Shown here: in pieces, positions 53,524-64,000 of the stretch
Layout: every line of letters starts with the position of its first letter
Numbering within the stretch: the first letter of the stretch is position 1
From: Bombus terrestris
Lineage: Eukaryota; Arthropoda; Insecta; Hymenoptera; Apidae
Direction: 5' to 3'
Assembly (NCBI RefSeq): GCF_910591885.1
Contig: NC_063279.1
Span: 2,480,001-2,544,000, forward strand
Length of the DNA stretch: 64,000 bases
The notes under the pieces: model-generated
The model's database searches: none
Told to the model about the DNA's origin: nothing
The model's input: the letters and a program-made list of their open reading frames with translations, nothing else
Position numbers and translations under genes: made by a program

Positions 53524-56500
53524 TCATTGTCGATACGTTTGAGATGATATGCCATTACCAGGTGTCACGTAATCTCCAATCATCAAGCTCGGATTCACTG
53601 GATAATGTGAAGTATTGCCAAGGACCAGCGATTGCTGGAAAGTAACACCAAGCTGTAGCGCGAAAGACACGCAGGCAGGCGTACACTTTAGTATCCTTTT
53701 GCTTTAGATTTATAGATCGAGTATTTAGCGAGCTATTGTTCGGTGCAGATGTTTACACATACTGAATATGAGTACGGAGCATATAAATATCTTAGTACAC
53801 TTAGTACCACATTTTGGCAGTAGCTCGCTCGAAGTCTAATTCAGATACTTTTACACTTACCGTAGCGGGAGATGTAAACATATTTGGAGTGATTCCACCT
53901 CCTATTAACTGTGCTGCTTGTGTACTCGTCGCTGTACCCCCTACTCGTCCCCGTCCTGTACTCGAAATTGAACCGGGATGAATATTTGGTTGGCCTCCTA
54001 GATTACAATCACACAAATAACAATTATATTATGTTCTTAAAATAAAAAGCCATTTTTACAATTACTTTTTTTTACCTATTGCAAGCAAATTACTGGGATT
54101 TACTGCCGCGGTCGCATCCATAGAAACTTCTCCTAAACCGTTCACAGACATTCCATTAACCATGTTTACCGCTTGTCTGGCACCTTGTGCATCTAAAGTA
54201 GTCCAATAGGACTCGCTAGGAGACGTATTATTTAAACCAGGTGGGGGTTGTGCAGCTGCTCCTGTATATCTGAAGTACGGATTTTTCAAATCTAAAGTAT
54301 TACTACTACTTTCCATATTCGTCCCTTCTAGTTTCAATTCTATTGTTACGTCGTACGATTGTCTGAAACATCGTTTTATACGAAATTACGCATACATTCT
54401 ATATTAAAAAGAACATTCTCAAACTTTAGAGGCCATCATTATAATTATATTATTTCACCTTTTATTCGCAATAAGAATGACTTTCCCAGACAACAGTTGA
54501 CCGCTTTTACAAAACAAAGGATTTTCCAAAAGACAACGAACTTGATACCAATGAGTAAGAGGTTCTGTGGGAGCTGTGCTTAACCAAACCTGTTGCGTTG
54601 ATCCAATAAATGCAACATCAAACCAAAATGCGAGACCATGACAAGTGCCACTTTCCAATATGTGAAAATCCACATCAATTTCTAAGTAATATATAAAATG
54701 ATGTAATATGTTGATTGTTAAATACCTTGATTGCAAAAATCATACATGATCTACAAATTCACCTATTTTATGTAAATCAGTCTCATTAGCAGTTTGAAAA
54801 TCTACAATGTGTCTGATAGATTTAGCCATACAAATTCTTATATCAAAGGTATCAACTATTGGCTGTCTAAAGTATTCCTTGATCGCATTATTTCGCATCG
54901 CTGAGAGATCTACACCATGAAAACATGTTTGGTACCAAAAGTTAGCTTTATTAAATTGCTCCATATAAAGATTTTCATCGGAAAAAGGTGCAATGTGAAG
55001 ATCACCTCGAGAGGGAAACATTCTTCCACCTGTGAAATGATTATTTTATTATTTCTACTATAGCAATTATTGAAAATAAATTGGAACAAGAGAACAGTTA
55101 AATGACATTTACCTGGAACTAACCACTTTTTTGCATGAAGATACGTTTCAAGCATTCTTTCATTGTATAACATATAACCCATGGGTTCACTCACTATGCA
55201 GTCTACTCTTTCTGGTAAATCAATTTCTTCTATTTTACCAGCAATGACAATAATCTTGTCTGACAAATTATTAGCAGCAACTAACAGTTCTGCATGATTT
55301 GCCATATTACTTGCTTCTACTGCATATACTTTTTTTGCACCAGCTTGGACTGCAAAAAATGATAATATTCCAGAACCTGCACCTACATCTAACACAACTT
55401 TATCTTTAAAATCAGATAGATTTCCCAAGATTGCCCGTTGGTATGTACTAGTCCTAATGTAATCTTGCATCATATTTTGTTGCTGAGATAGGTAACCATA
55501 AAATTGAAAATATTGCATAGCTGATGATTCTTCAGTCCTTTCATTAAATGCAGAAATGCCTTTGCCATTCTTTAATTTCAATATTTGTGAATGAAAATTT
55601 CTAAAATCTAGGAAAACATACCATCTTTAGTGTGATATAAGAAATTAAATTAAACAATACAATTTAAATTATGACTATTTGTTAGCTCACCGGTTTCACT
55701 GACAAATGTTATAAGTAAGCTATCAGTATCAAGTGTGAATACATAGCTTCTAGATGAAACTCTAGAACATTCTGTACTAGGGGTTACTGGGAATTCCAAT
55801 AGTGTTGTTTTATCTCTACCAGTTGATTCTCCTATTATGAAACAATAAAAAGAACATAAAAAGTTGCCTTTCACATTCATAAAATAACTTACAATCATCT
55901 GCAATTTTTATTATCAATATTCTCCTTTTATATAAAAAATTTCCTACAATAAAATAAACTCATTAATTGATAATAATTAAAAAGGAATATCTAAAAACAT
56001 CAAATGAATACAAAGAGATTAGAAAGTATGCACCTTCTCTCTCAGAAAATAATGGAAACGCAATATTTTAAATATTTCAAATGTTTAAAAAAGAGACTAT
56101 TGAAATCTATTTATTATCATTTAATATAAACGAAAATTATATTTATGTAGCAGAACAATCATATCGTAAATACAAATTCTATCGAATTAAATGGATACTT
56201 AACGAAAGATAAGTATTCTACATTTTGTCAATCTTTTTGTATGACAAATTAGAAAAGTCTTTAAAAAAAATTCGATAATTATGAGGTATATTAGTAGTAG
56301 TCGTTAAGTTTTGATTAAAAAAAAAAAAGGGACTATATACGATCATTTAAGTATGGTTATGTTGTCTACTTTGTAACGATGCTAACATAATTTATAATTG
56401 ATTATTTATCAGTAAACCAGTACCTGCAAGGAACTCAACGCTGAGACCTTGTGGATCATAATTGATATTAAGCGTGACCGGCTTGTTAAATTTTGCTGTT

Positions 56501-56556
56501 GACTGTCCATTGTTTGACAAAGTCGATACTGTCACCGCGCGAAACACCTTCGCCAT
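53524..56556 (-). CDS. Carm1: Carm1/Art4 type I protein arginine methyltransferase
   Basis: CARM1 uses S-adenosylmethionine to make asymmetric dimethylarginine on histone H3 and splicing or transcription factors in the nucleus. Exons on the minus strand: 56556-56424, 55831-55691, 55607-55113, 55029-54763, 54681-54459, 54362-54076, 53997-53861, 53652-53524; GT-AG and phase-consistent, 603 residues (human CARM1 608). Residues 1-90 form the PH-like N-domain. The Rossmann part starts with QYFQFYGYLSQQQNMMQDY; the SAM-binding motif I is VLDVGAGSGILSFFA and the double-E loop is SEPMGYMLYNERMLE. The beta-barrel holds the THW loop (THWYQVRC) and the LDLKNPYFRYTG segment. The C-terminal 120 residues are Gly/Ser/Thr/Asn-rich and end LMIGDYVTPGNG...YRQ, matching the loosely conserved activation region. 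In vertebrates this motif I reads GCGSG, here GAGSG, a tolerated change. The exon starting at 55607 was chosen by phase; a nearer acceptor (tttag ending at 55601) would break the frame. Confidence 0.95.
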
Positions 56557-57552
56557 TTTTAGACACCGCGTGCGTATTGTACGCTGCAGTTCCGCAAATC
56601 GATTCTATCGTGCTTGTCGTCTATCCCAACGTCGTTATTCGAAAAATTATCAGTGAAAAGAATATAGTATGTGATCTCGCTTCTTCTTATACAAATCACA
56701 CAAACAATATAACCGGATCTTGATTGAAATAGCAATTTTTCACGTTCGTAGACCGAACCATCGACTAACCACCCCCGGCGCGTTTTACACACGCGCAGTA
56801 GAGTTACTAGTGCACTGAATATATGTATAGCAGTTAATTGAACTCCCTAGATTCACAATGACCATAGATGATAGTTCCGGAGGCTAATGAAATGCGTTTC
56901 TCTTGCGCCGACGCAACTTTATATATAATTGCATCTTCCGTATCATATTTTTTTTATTATATTTTCGTATTTTATCTAGAATTTAAGGTATATCAGACGT
57001 GAATTTTTTCTAAATTTGGTAATATTTTTCTTTATAATTTATACTGTTCGTTTATTTATATAGCTTTTTATAATTGTGAATTATTAAGTGTATCTTTTTT
57101 TAAGGAAATTCGGAAAATTTGTTGATCTATTACCAACTTAAAGCCTTATAGAGAAATATTTCAGAAGGACATTGGAAATCTAGAAAATATAGATAATTTT
57201 AAAAAGGTTTATATCAAATATTAACAACTCCATATATTGTCTTATTTTTATTATATATTAAATCGATGGCTAAATTATGGAATTGTTATTAACGGGACTA
57301 CCAATCAAATACAGTTTCTGAATGTGAATATAAGATCTGAAACGTTATTGGTTACTGACTTATGCTCGGAAGTTTTATCTATTGTCTGGAACGACCTGTC
57401 GAGTCACACGCACACGATCAGTGGTGTACGTGCGATATTCTGATCGATACGTACGAGTTGGACAATAACTCGAATCTCGAAGGCTGGCGGCGTGGCTGAT
57501 TGCTCTCCCCCATTTTTGACAGTGCATTTTAGATATTGTACTTTCATAAAAA
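56557..57552. promoter_or_regulatory. Shared upstream region of divergent Carm1 and Luc7l
   Basis: The two start codons lie head to head 1 kb apart. GC-rich patches occur next to each gene (56560-56920 and 57390-57520), separated by an AT-rich middle (56930-57230). A bidirectional arrangement, or two close separate promoters, is likely. No TATA box at a convincing distance was identified. Confidence 0.4.
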
Positions 57553-60500
57553 ATGACTGCTCATGATCAAATGCGTGCTATGCTTGATCAGTTGATGGGA
57601 ACCGGGCGGAATGGTACGTATTATTGATTCAGAAATGGAATTTGACTATCTTTCGTATAACACTATTATTTACAATTACCTGAAATCTCGTACAAAAATA
57701 CAAGATGGTGGCTTACACCTTTTACCATTACATGTATACTCATCTGTTTATGAGACTTGATTACTAACAAATATATCACTATTTTAGGAGAAAATAACAA
57801 ATTTCAAGTGAAATACTCCGATCCAAAGGTCTGCAAGAGCTTTTTGCTGGCATGCTGCCCACACGAAATCCTATCATCAACAGTGAGTTTACTTGAATTA
57901 TTACATATTGAATATCGATGACATACCATTGGCACTTCTGCGCTATAATAGAGCATTATCGTATCTTTCTTTTGATACGTCTTTGCATTAATATGAAAGC
58001 AATCAGACATCAGTATGCATTGATGTCACAGTTAGTTATTTCATCATTATATTTGTATTTTTTCAATTTTTTCTGGTTATATGATTCAATTGCTTTCACT
58101 TTATTGATAAACTGCCTTCCTTTTGAGCTTTTTTTTCATACATTGTAAAACATTAATACATTTTCAACACTCACATGTAACACTGCTTTAATATAATTTT
58201 TGAAAGCTATAAAAATTCAATGATTAAATTATATATATTTTCAATATGTAAAAAACATTTAGTTTTTTTTTATATTAATACAAAGTGGAAGTAATATATA
58301 ACAAAGATGATTACAGATGCAGTTGTTACATTAATATCATTCAATTTGCATACCTGTAACTTATAATAGCATTAGGTATGTGTTTTATACGAGTTATGAT
58401 TCATATAAGATATGTTTTAGTATGATATAAATGATAACATATATAATGTCAATGACAATATATAAATTATAAGAAAAGCTGTATATTTCTCATATAAAAC
58501 TTTAGTAATGGCACCATTTAGAATTAATATTGCATTTAACTGGAAAGTGCACTAAAGAAAAGCTATAGCAAAATTGTAGCTTTATATAATTAAGCAAACA
58601 TTTATATTTTGTTATAAGATGTTGAAGTAAGGGTATAGATATTATAAGAGCACAAGACATAATGTTTCATATATTTATTGCATTATAAGCAATTATATAT
58701 ACCATAGACATGCATACATGTGTACACATAAATGTGTTATATATTTTCAATATTCAATATTCAATATTGATATAATCAAATATTACAAATCATTTTATTG
58801 CTCCTATGCATTATTTATTTCATTTCATTTGAATGATCAAAATAATATATTTAATATCCATATTTATATCTAATATTTACATATATTTTGGATTGTGTAA
58901 CTATAATAATTATTTAATATTGACATTATTTATCATAATTAAGTTTTATGTACACATATCAAGTTTTTCAATGATGAATGGTTGCCTATCTTATTTGGAC
59001 AATTGAAAAAAGGGAAGTGTTTCTTATTTTAATAATATATTAAACTGTTTTATATTCAACATATATTTTCATTGACATATCTCTCTTCATATATTATCAT
59101 ATGGTAGTTTTTATATAGTTTTGAATATCATAAAAAAATCGTTCAGAGTACATATATTGTGAATCATACCATTTTTAATCTGTGCCAATTGGTCGGATCG
59201 ATTTTACACATTATATCAAATAATTGAACAACACAAGTCAATCTTATGCCATACAAATAATAGGATAACATTTGTGTGATACACTCGGAGAATTGATTCC
59301 GATCAATTCACACCAGATAGGCGTTGAAGTGCAACACGGGGCAGCAACTTATGATAAATAAGGAGAAGCCTTTCAGATTCCTCTGAAGAGGAAAGAAGTG
59401 AGATGCAGAACTTTTAATATCTAGTTTGGAATATTTATGATTGAAATCATCAACAATCTGTTTTTATCGATTTTATTAATTTTATCAATATATGAAATAT
59501 GTCATGATATAATATAGTATTTTCATTTGTAAAAAAAATTAGTATTTGCTCAAAATTATATTAAGAATACTCTAAAAGTTTTTAAATTCATTTTACTTCT
59601 TTTCTTCATGAAACTTAGAAATTAAAACGACATTTAGTCTAGTGGCCCCGTATAATCGCGGAACGTATCTACATGCAGGAAATCGCGAACGTATGACGTC
59701 TACGATTACAGTGAGAACATGATTTTCCGTACGACAAGCATAATACCGATCATATTAGTACTGCTTCGCGCATTTCTTTGTCATCTTGTGCGAATTGGTC
59801 TAAAGGGTGTTTGTTAAAAGAAAAATTAAAAATTCAGATTTTTTCGATTCTATATCCGCCCAATTACTTGCAATAAGGCAACATTATGAATCTTTTTTTC
59901 ATGTATTAAATATTCATGCGAATTTTTTTAGAAAAATAAAATCTTAACAAGTAAACTGCATTTATGTGATGGTTCGAATAGATTGCACATTTTTTAAAGT
60001 GATATTGAAGATGTTTTTAGTAATTGATATATGATAATATCACATTTCTTTATAGAAGGGCCAGAAAACTTTTACCCATTTTAAAAATTCTTTCTCATTA
60101 AAATTTAAAAAATGCGTTTTATATAGAGCAAATATATTAAGTGTTTATAGTCTGTAGTATCATTTGGCTGGATATTATTGAATTTAATTTTAGTTCTTAT
60201 TTGTTTTTTTTTCTTTTGTTAAATAATTCGATCTAAAAGTAAAAAGGAGAAAAGCATATTTTATTTTGTGTTTAAGAAATTGAACCACTGAAAAGTACTG
60301 TAGCATGTTGAGGGATGATAAAAGGAGACTTACAACCTAGCATTCGGTGCTTAGGGTGGCGTCTCTTATCGCAGTTAGCAAGCACCCTTGTATATGTCTT
60401 ACGCTCAGGTTTATTACGGTAAAATTAAAAATAGCTACGTAAGATACAAAAAATAACAATAAATAAAACGAAGTATTTAAAGACTGATTTGAAAACACAA

Positions 60501-63500
60501 AAAAGAGTATTATACGAATGAAATTGTTAAGAAAGAAAAAAAAAACGAAATACTTCTGGCAAATACTCGCGAGAATGATGAATATACAAGTTCACTAATG
60601 TCAATGTACCTACAGTTCTATTTCCAGAGTCTCTGGAAAAAGCAATTCCAATCAGATCCATTGTACAATATTGTTGCGAGTATTGTCCGCTCATATGTCG
60701 TGTTGTACTTGTCGCTCTCACATGCGCGTTACTGTAAGTACTGAAAAAGCGAAGAGGACGTACGTATTACAATTCTACAATTTGATTATCTCTTTAACAT
60801 AATTCAAGTACTAGGTATATTAATTTGATTAATGATACATAAAGGCGGGCGGTTACCTCAGCCCCTCTACCGGTCAACGGTGGCGAGGCTGAGTGTCGAA
60901 TATTAATTCCGAGACCCCAAAAGGCCAGTGTAAAGTTGGTGAGTAGCGCCATGCTGATTCTCATGAGACGATGTCTTATTGTCGCTTCTTACTAATAATG
61001 CCGTTTACGGCAGGTAGAAATCAAGTTTACTTTGAAAGTATGTGTGAAAATCGTATTCATCCTCGGAGATATAGTGGGTTCAGGAAATGAAGCAGTGATC
61101 TGTAAGTAAAAAGAAAGAAAAAGATTTTAAAAAGGAAAGGAAAAAAAAAAAATAAAAATGGATGCGAATTGCCAAGAACGCTAAATTTTTGACGAATTCG
61201 AGTCTCGGAATTGTAAATATTTTTTCAACATATTTAAACTTGTTTTTCCAATAAATTCTCAATCAATTTGAAATGCAATGAAACTTCGATTGGCCATTTT
61301 ATTCAAATTCACTATGTTATTCGAAATATTTATCGATTAATTTTCCGATTTGTGAAAAATATTGATTTTTCTTTTCTACGAAGAAAAGTATATTATTGCT
61401 TTATGTAAACGATTAATTTAAAGATTTACGTGAAAATTATTTAGAGAAATGTTCGATCGAGATTTCATTGTATGTTAGTCTTGTGATGTTTGACATCAGA
61501 TATACTATAACTCTTCTTTTCATTCATTCATTTCAAACGTATGTACCATTAGGGAGATTTACAATCAAACTATTATCAAAACTAATTTTAATGCGTACTA
61601 TCGTAACGCGCACCTTTCGGTTGATATGCACACGCAGTTAACTTTAAATCTCCGTTTTATTTGAAAACGACAATAACAGTAATAAAATGAAATATCAATC
61701 AAATCAAAGGGAAAATCGTACATTAATTGTTAATGATTAAACACTTATTTTGGCAATTTGCAAGATAATAAAGTCATCGGTGAGAAAAAAGAGAGTGAAA
61801 AGTGGCATGAACAGTGAGCGAGAGGGAGAGAGTCATTTATTTAGGGGAAACTATACAGCACGGCAGTTTTGTTAGAAAAATTTTCTTCAGCATTGGATGT
61901 ACGTATTGAACTCGTTTTCTAAATCGTCTAGAATTGATTCACATATCGCAATTTCGTGTTCTACCGTAAATAGTATAATAAACCTATTAGGTTGTAAGTT
62001 GTTTCATAGACCATTGAACATATGAACTTAAGGTGTGTGCTGATTGTAGCTTCATTGCCATCGCATTGTCGTGTCAGGCGGAGAGGTGTTGCCACTCTGT
62101 AAGTGAACATAACAAAATATTTATCTGTAAATTGAACTGCATTTTTACTTTAAAATTTCTGTGAATCAAAATAATAATAATAATAATAATGATAATATCG
62201 ATTGAATGTAAGCGTATATACGTGTATGTATATAAGAATAAATAAATATGTATTGGTATATTTATTTATTCGATAAAAATATATCTACAAGTATATATAA
62301 TTACTTTGTAAGCGCGTATGTTTATACCGGAAGTGTACATTTGTACACTTTGTCTACAATTTGTAAGTTCTCATAAAAAAAGAATAATAAAGAACATCCT
62401 TGGATCGTATTTTTCTGGATAATTAGGGTATTTAACTTCTATGGTTGTTGAGTTTTAAATTATTTAGTTGGCTATCGATTTATCCAGTTCGGTTTTCTAT
62501 TTACGGAACAGCCAGTTGAGAAACCTTGTTCTTGTCGTAATATAATCTTTCATAAAACAAGTCGGGAGGGACTATATGTGTATATATGCGTATATATATA
62601 TATGTGTGTGTATATATATATATATATATATACGTATATATTAAATAAATCCAATAAGGCTTCTTAGGATTGAATGTAATAATAAGCTAATATCGAATGA
62701 TTTGTAAATCGCAGCGCATGGACCTGGGAGAATGCCCCCAGATTCACGACTTGGCCTTACGGGCTGACTATGAAGCTGCACAAAAGAAAAAGGACCATTT
62801 CTACGACATTGATGTAAGTTCTGTTCTTTTCTGTTATCAAATTTTTAAGTTGAATAGAAAATTTACATTTACTTACGCTGTATAGCCTATTTTGTAATTA
62901 AATTTTTTTCTTTTACTGTACGTTTCAAGGCTATGGAACATTTACAAAATTTTATCGCCGATTGCGATCGTCGTACAGAACAAGCAAAACAACGACTCGC
63001 GGAAACGCAGGAAGAGCTTAGCGCCGAAGTGGCGGCGAAAGCAAATAACGTTCACGTACTCGCAGAAGAAATCGGTAAAAAATTGGCGAAAGCTGAACAA
63101 CTTGGCGAAGAAGGCTTTGTCGAAGAATCGATGAAGCTTATGGGTGAGATTGACGAGTTACGAAAGAAAAAGAACGAGGCTGAACAAGAATATCGAAACA
63201 GTATGCCTGCATCCAGTTATCAGCAACAAAAACTAAGAGTCTGCGAAGTTTGCAGTGCATATCTTGGAATTCATGATAACGATCGACGATTAGCGGATCA
63301 TTTCGGTGGAAAATTACATCTGGGCTTCATCAAGATCCGCGAGAAATTGGCAGAGCTTCAAAAAACCGTGGAAGAAAGACGTAAAGAAAAAAGAGAATCG
63401 TTATTAGACAGACGCAGAGACAGAGATAGAGATGACCGCGATAGAGATCGAGACAGTCGACGTGGAGGATTGGGTTATAGAGAAAAAGATCGAGATCGTG

Positions 63501-63914
63501 ATCGTGATCGTGATCGAGATCGTGACCGTGATCGCGATCGCGACAGAGACCGTGACCGCGACCGCGATCGTGATCGTGATCGTGACAGAGATCGAGATCG
63601 CGAACGCAGAGATAGAGATAGGAGAAAGTCTCGCTCACGAAGTCGCAGTCGTGGAAAAAGGTTGGTTACAGTTGATTGAGAACTAGCATGTAATTTGACA
63701 ATTTTTAACAATTTCTCTAGAGTAAAAACTAGGTGGTATAGATTTTTATTCTTACGGAGTTGAATCTGTAAACAAATAAAACATAATTAGTGCTTACGTT
63801 ATGATTATTAAAGATAATTGTTTGATTTGTTTCAGATCGAAACGTTCACGGAGTAGTAGCCGTAGTCGTCGATCCCGTTCTCGTCGTAGTGGGTCCAATG
63901 ATCGGAAAAGATAA
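57553..63914 (+). CDS. Luc7l: Luc7-like U1 snRNP-associated splicing factor (LUC7L/LUC7L2 type)
   Basis: Luc7-family proteins join U1 snRNP and help choose 5' splice sites. Exons: 57553-57613, 57788-57882, 62715-62813, 62930-63660, 63836-63914; GT-AG and in phase, 354 residues. The N-terminus MTAHDQMRAMLDQLMGT matches the family. The first zinc finger spans exons 2-3 and includes CKSFLLACCPHEILSST joined to RMDLGECPQIHD, which confirms the 4.8-kb intron between them. A long coiled-coil region follows (about 90-170). The second, C2H2-type finger is VCEVCSAYLG with DHFGGKLH. The C-terminus is an Arg-Asp repeat then an RS tail ending SNDRKR. If the last intron is kept, the protein ends GKRLVTVD instead. 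A variant poly(A) signal ATTAAA at 63987-63992 fits the 3' end. Confidence 0.95.
60628..60733 (+). other. Luc7l: Candidate cassette (poison) exon in Luc7l
   Basis: The segment is preceded by a pyrimidine-rich ttctatttccag acceptor and followed by gtaagt, both close to consensus. It is 106 nt, so inclusion shifts the frame and meets TGA at 62765-62767 in the next coding exon. All three plus frames are open across it, which is unusual for AT-rich intron sequence here. The minus strand also carries a frame (60527-60721), but no supporting minus-strand gene is seen. Confidence 0.4.
60857..60893. ncRNA. Strong 37-nt hairpin in Luc7l intron
   Basis: Arms CTCAGCC (60857-60863) and GGCTGAG (60887-60893) pair perfectly. 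Inside them ACCG and CGGT pair around a GTCAA loop, with two mismatches between the two stems. It is too short to be a typical pre-miRNA by itself and may be a structural splicing control. It lies just before a gtgagt donor at 60939. No known RNA family is recognised, and the call as an RNA element is speculative. Confidence 0.2.
62050..62098 (+). other. Luc7l: Candidate 49-nt poison exon in Luc7l
   Basis: A GC-rich 49-nt segment lies between gattgtag and gtaagt. Joined after ACA of exon 2 it reads LHCHRIVVSGGEVLPL and then shifts the frame, giving TGA at 62765-62767 in the next coding exon. The donor is perfect consensus for six bases; the pyrimidine tract of the acceptor is weak, as is common in regulated exons. 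Confidence 0.4.
62596..62640. repeat. TA/TG microsatellite
   Basis: Compound run of TATATA, TGTGTG and TATATA units about 75 bases before the third Luc7l coding exon. Confidence 0.9.
63484..63610 (+). repeat. Luc7l: Arg-Asp coding tandem repeat in Luc7l
   Basis: Six-base units such as GATCGT, GATCGC and GACAGA encode a nearly pure alternation of Arg and Asp for about 40 residues. Synonymous variation between units (CGT, CGC, CGA, AGA; GAT, GAC) shows the protein repeat is kept while the DNA repeat decays. RD/RE and RS tails are common in U1-associated splicing factors and drive protein and RNA contacts. Confidence 0.9.
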
Positions 63915-64000
63915 AACTAATTACCATTTTTAATTATGCTCAATCATCTTTTCCTCGTATGAATTCTCACGTGCTTACTTATGCACATTAAATATAAAGA

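Larger units (their letters stand above)
57883..62714 (+). other. Long Luc7l intron 2 with several exon-like GC islands
   Basis: The intron is AT-rich overall, but short GC-rich patches stand out. Those with both an AG and a GT site are 59317-59397, 59643-59710, 60628-60733 and 62050-62098; a fifth near 60851-60938 has a gtgagt donor but a weak acceptor. Hairpins occur at 60346-60386 and 60857-60893. Nothing here resembles a separate protein-coding gene. Confidence 0.5.

Noticed and set aside
60527..60721. Minus-strand frame in the Luc7l intron
   Set aside because: The same segment is better explained as a plus-strand exon with consensus splice sites. The minus frame has no partner exons or recognisable family.
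63330..63711. Antisense and alternate frames across the Luc7l RD repeat
   Set aside because: A six-base tandem repeat stays open in several frames. Only the RD frame continues the Luc7 zinc-finger protein.
1..64000. CRISPR arrays, rRNA, prophage or bacterial operons
   Set aside because: None is visible. Intron structure and gene content are those of an insect nuclear genome.

Overview
This window looks like nuclear DNA of an insect, most likely a hymenopteran and probably a bee. The background is very AT-rich with many TA microsatellites. Genes are small, have many exons and use GT-AG introns, and every recognisable protein is an insect-type ortholog. I see no bacterial, phage or CRISPR features. 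Exon coordinates below were worked out by hand from reading-frame continuity, intron phase and splice sites, without transcript data.

Layout, left to right. (1) 1-662, minus: the 5' part of an Atg10-like autophagy E2 enzyme, cut by the left edge. (2) 3297-18707, plus: Ssdp, the LisH-domain single-stranded-DNA-binding cofactor of the Chip/LDB complex. It has about 14 exons, an optional 30-nt exon and two candidate C-terminal exons. (3) 18708-28235: about 9.5 kb with no supported gene, holding one terminal-inverted-repeat (TIR) element flanked by TA. (4) 28236-29917, plus: a Spätzle-family cystine-knot ligand with a dibasic processing site and a long insert inside the knot domain. (5) 38521-40660, plus: a Golgi beta-1,3-glucuronosyltransferase of the GlcAT-P/S type, with a possible 5' non-coding exon near 34 kb. 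(6) 42378-42503: a short relative of the first TIR element. (7) 43437-45693, plus: annexin B11 with a long Pro/Gln/Tyr-rich head. (8) 46325-48050, minus: Alg10, the last glucosyltransferase of N-glycan precursor assembly, tail to tail with annexin. (9) 53524-56556, minus: Carm1/Art4 arginine methyltransferase. (10) 57553-63914, plus: Luc7-like U1 snRNP splicing factor, head to head with Carm1, with a 4.8-kb intron.

The genes do not form one pathway; this is an ordinary eukaryotic neighbourhood. Loose themes are glycosylation (GlcAT, Alg10) and nuclear regulation (Ssdp, Carm1, Luc7l).

The most interesting signals are these. The long Luc7l intron holds several exon-like GC-rich islands, each of which would bring in a premature stop, suggesting a cluster of poison exons. 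A 117-codon open frame follows the Carm1 stop codon in the same frame. The two TIR elements appear to belong to one TA-targeting family. The Spätzle-like knot has a 70-residue insert. No wholly new system is evident.
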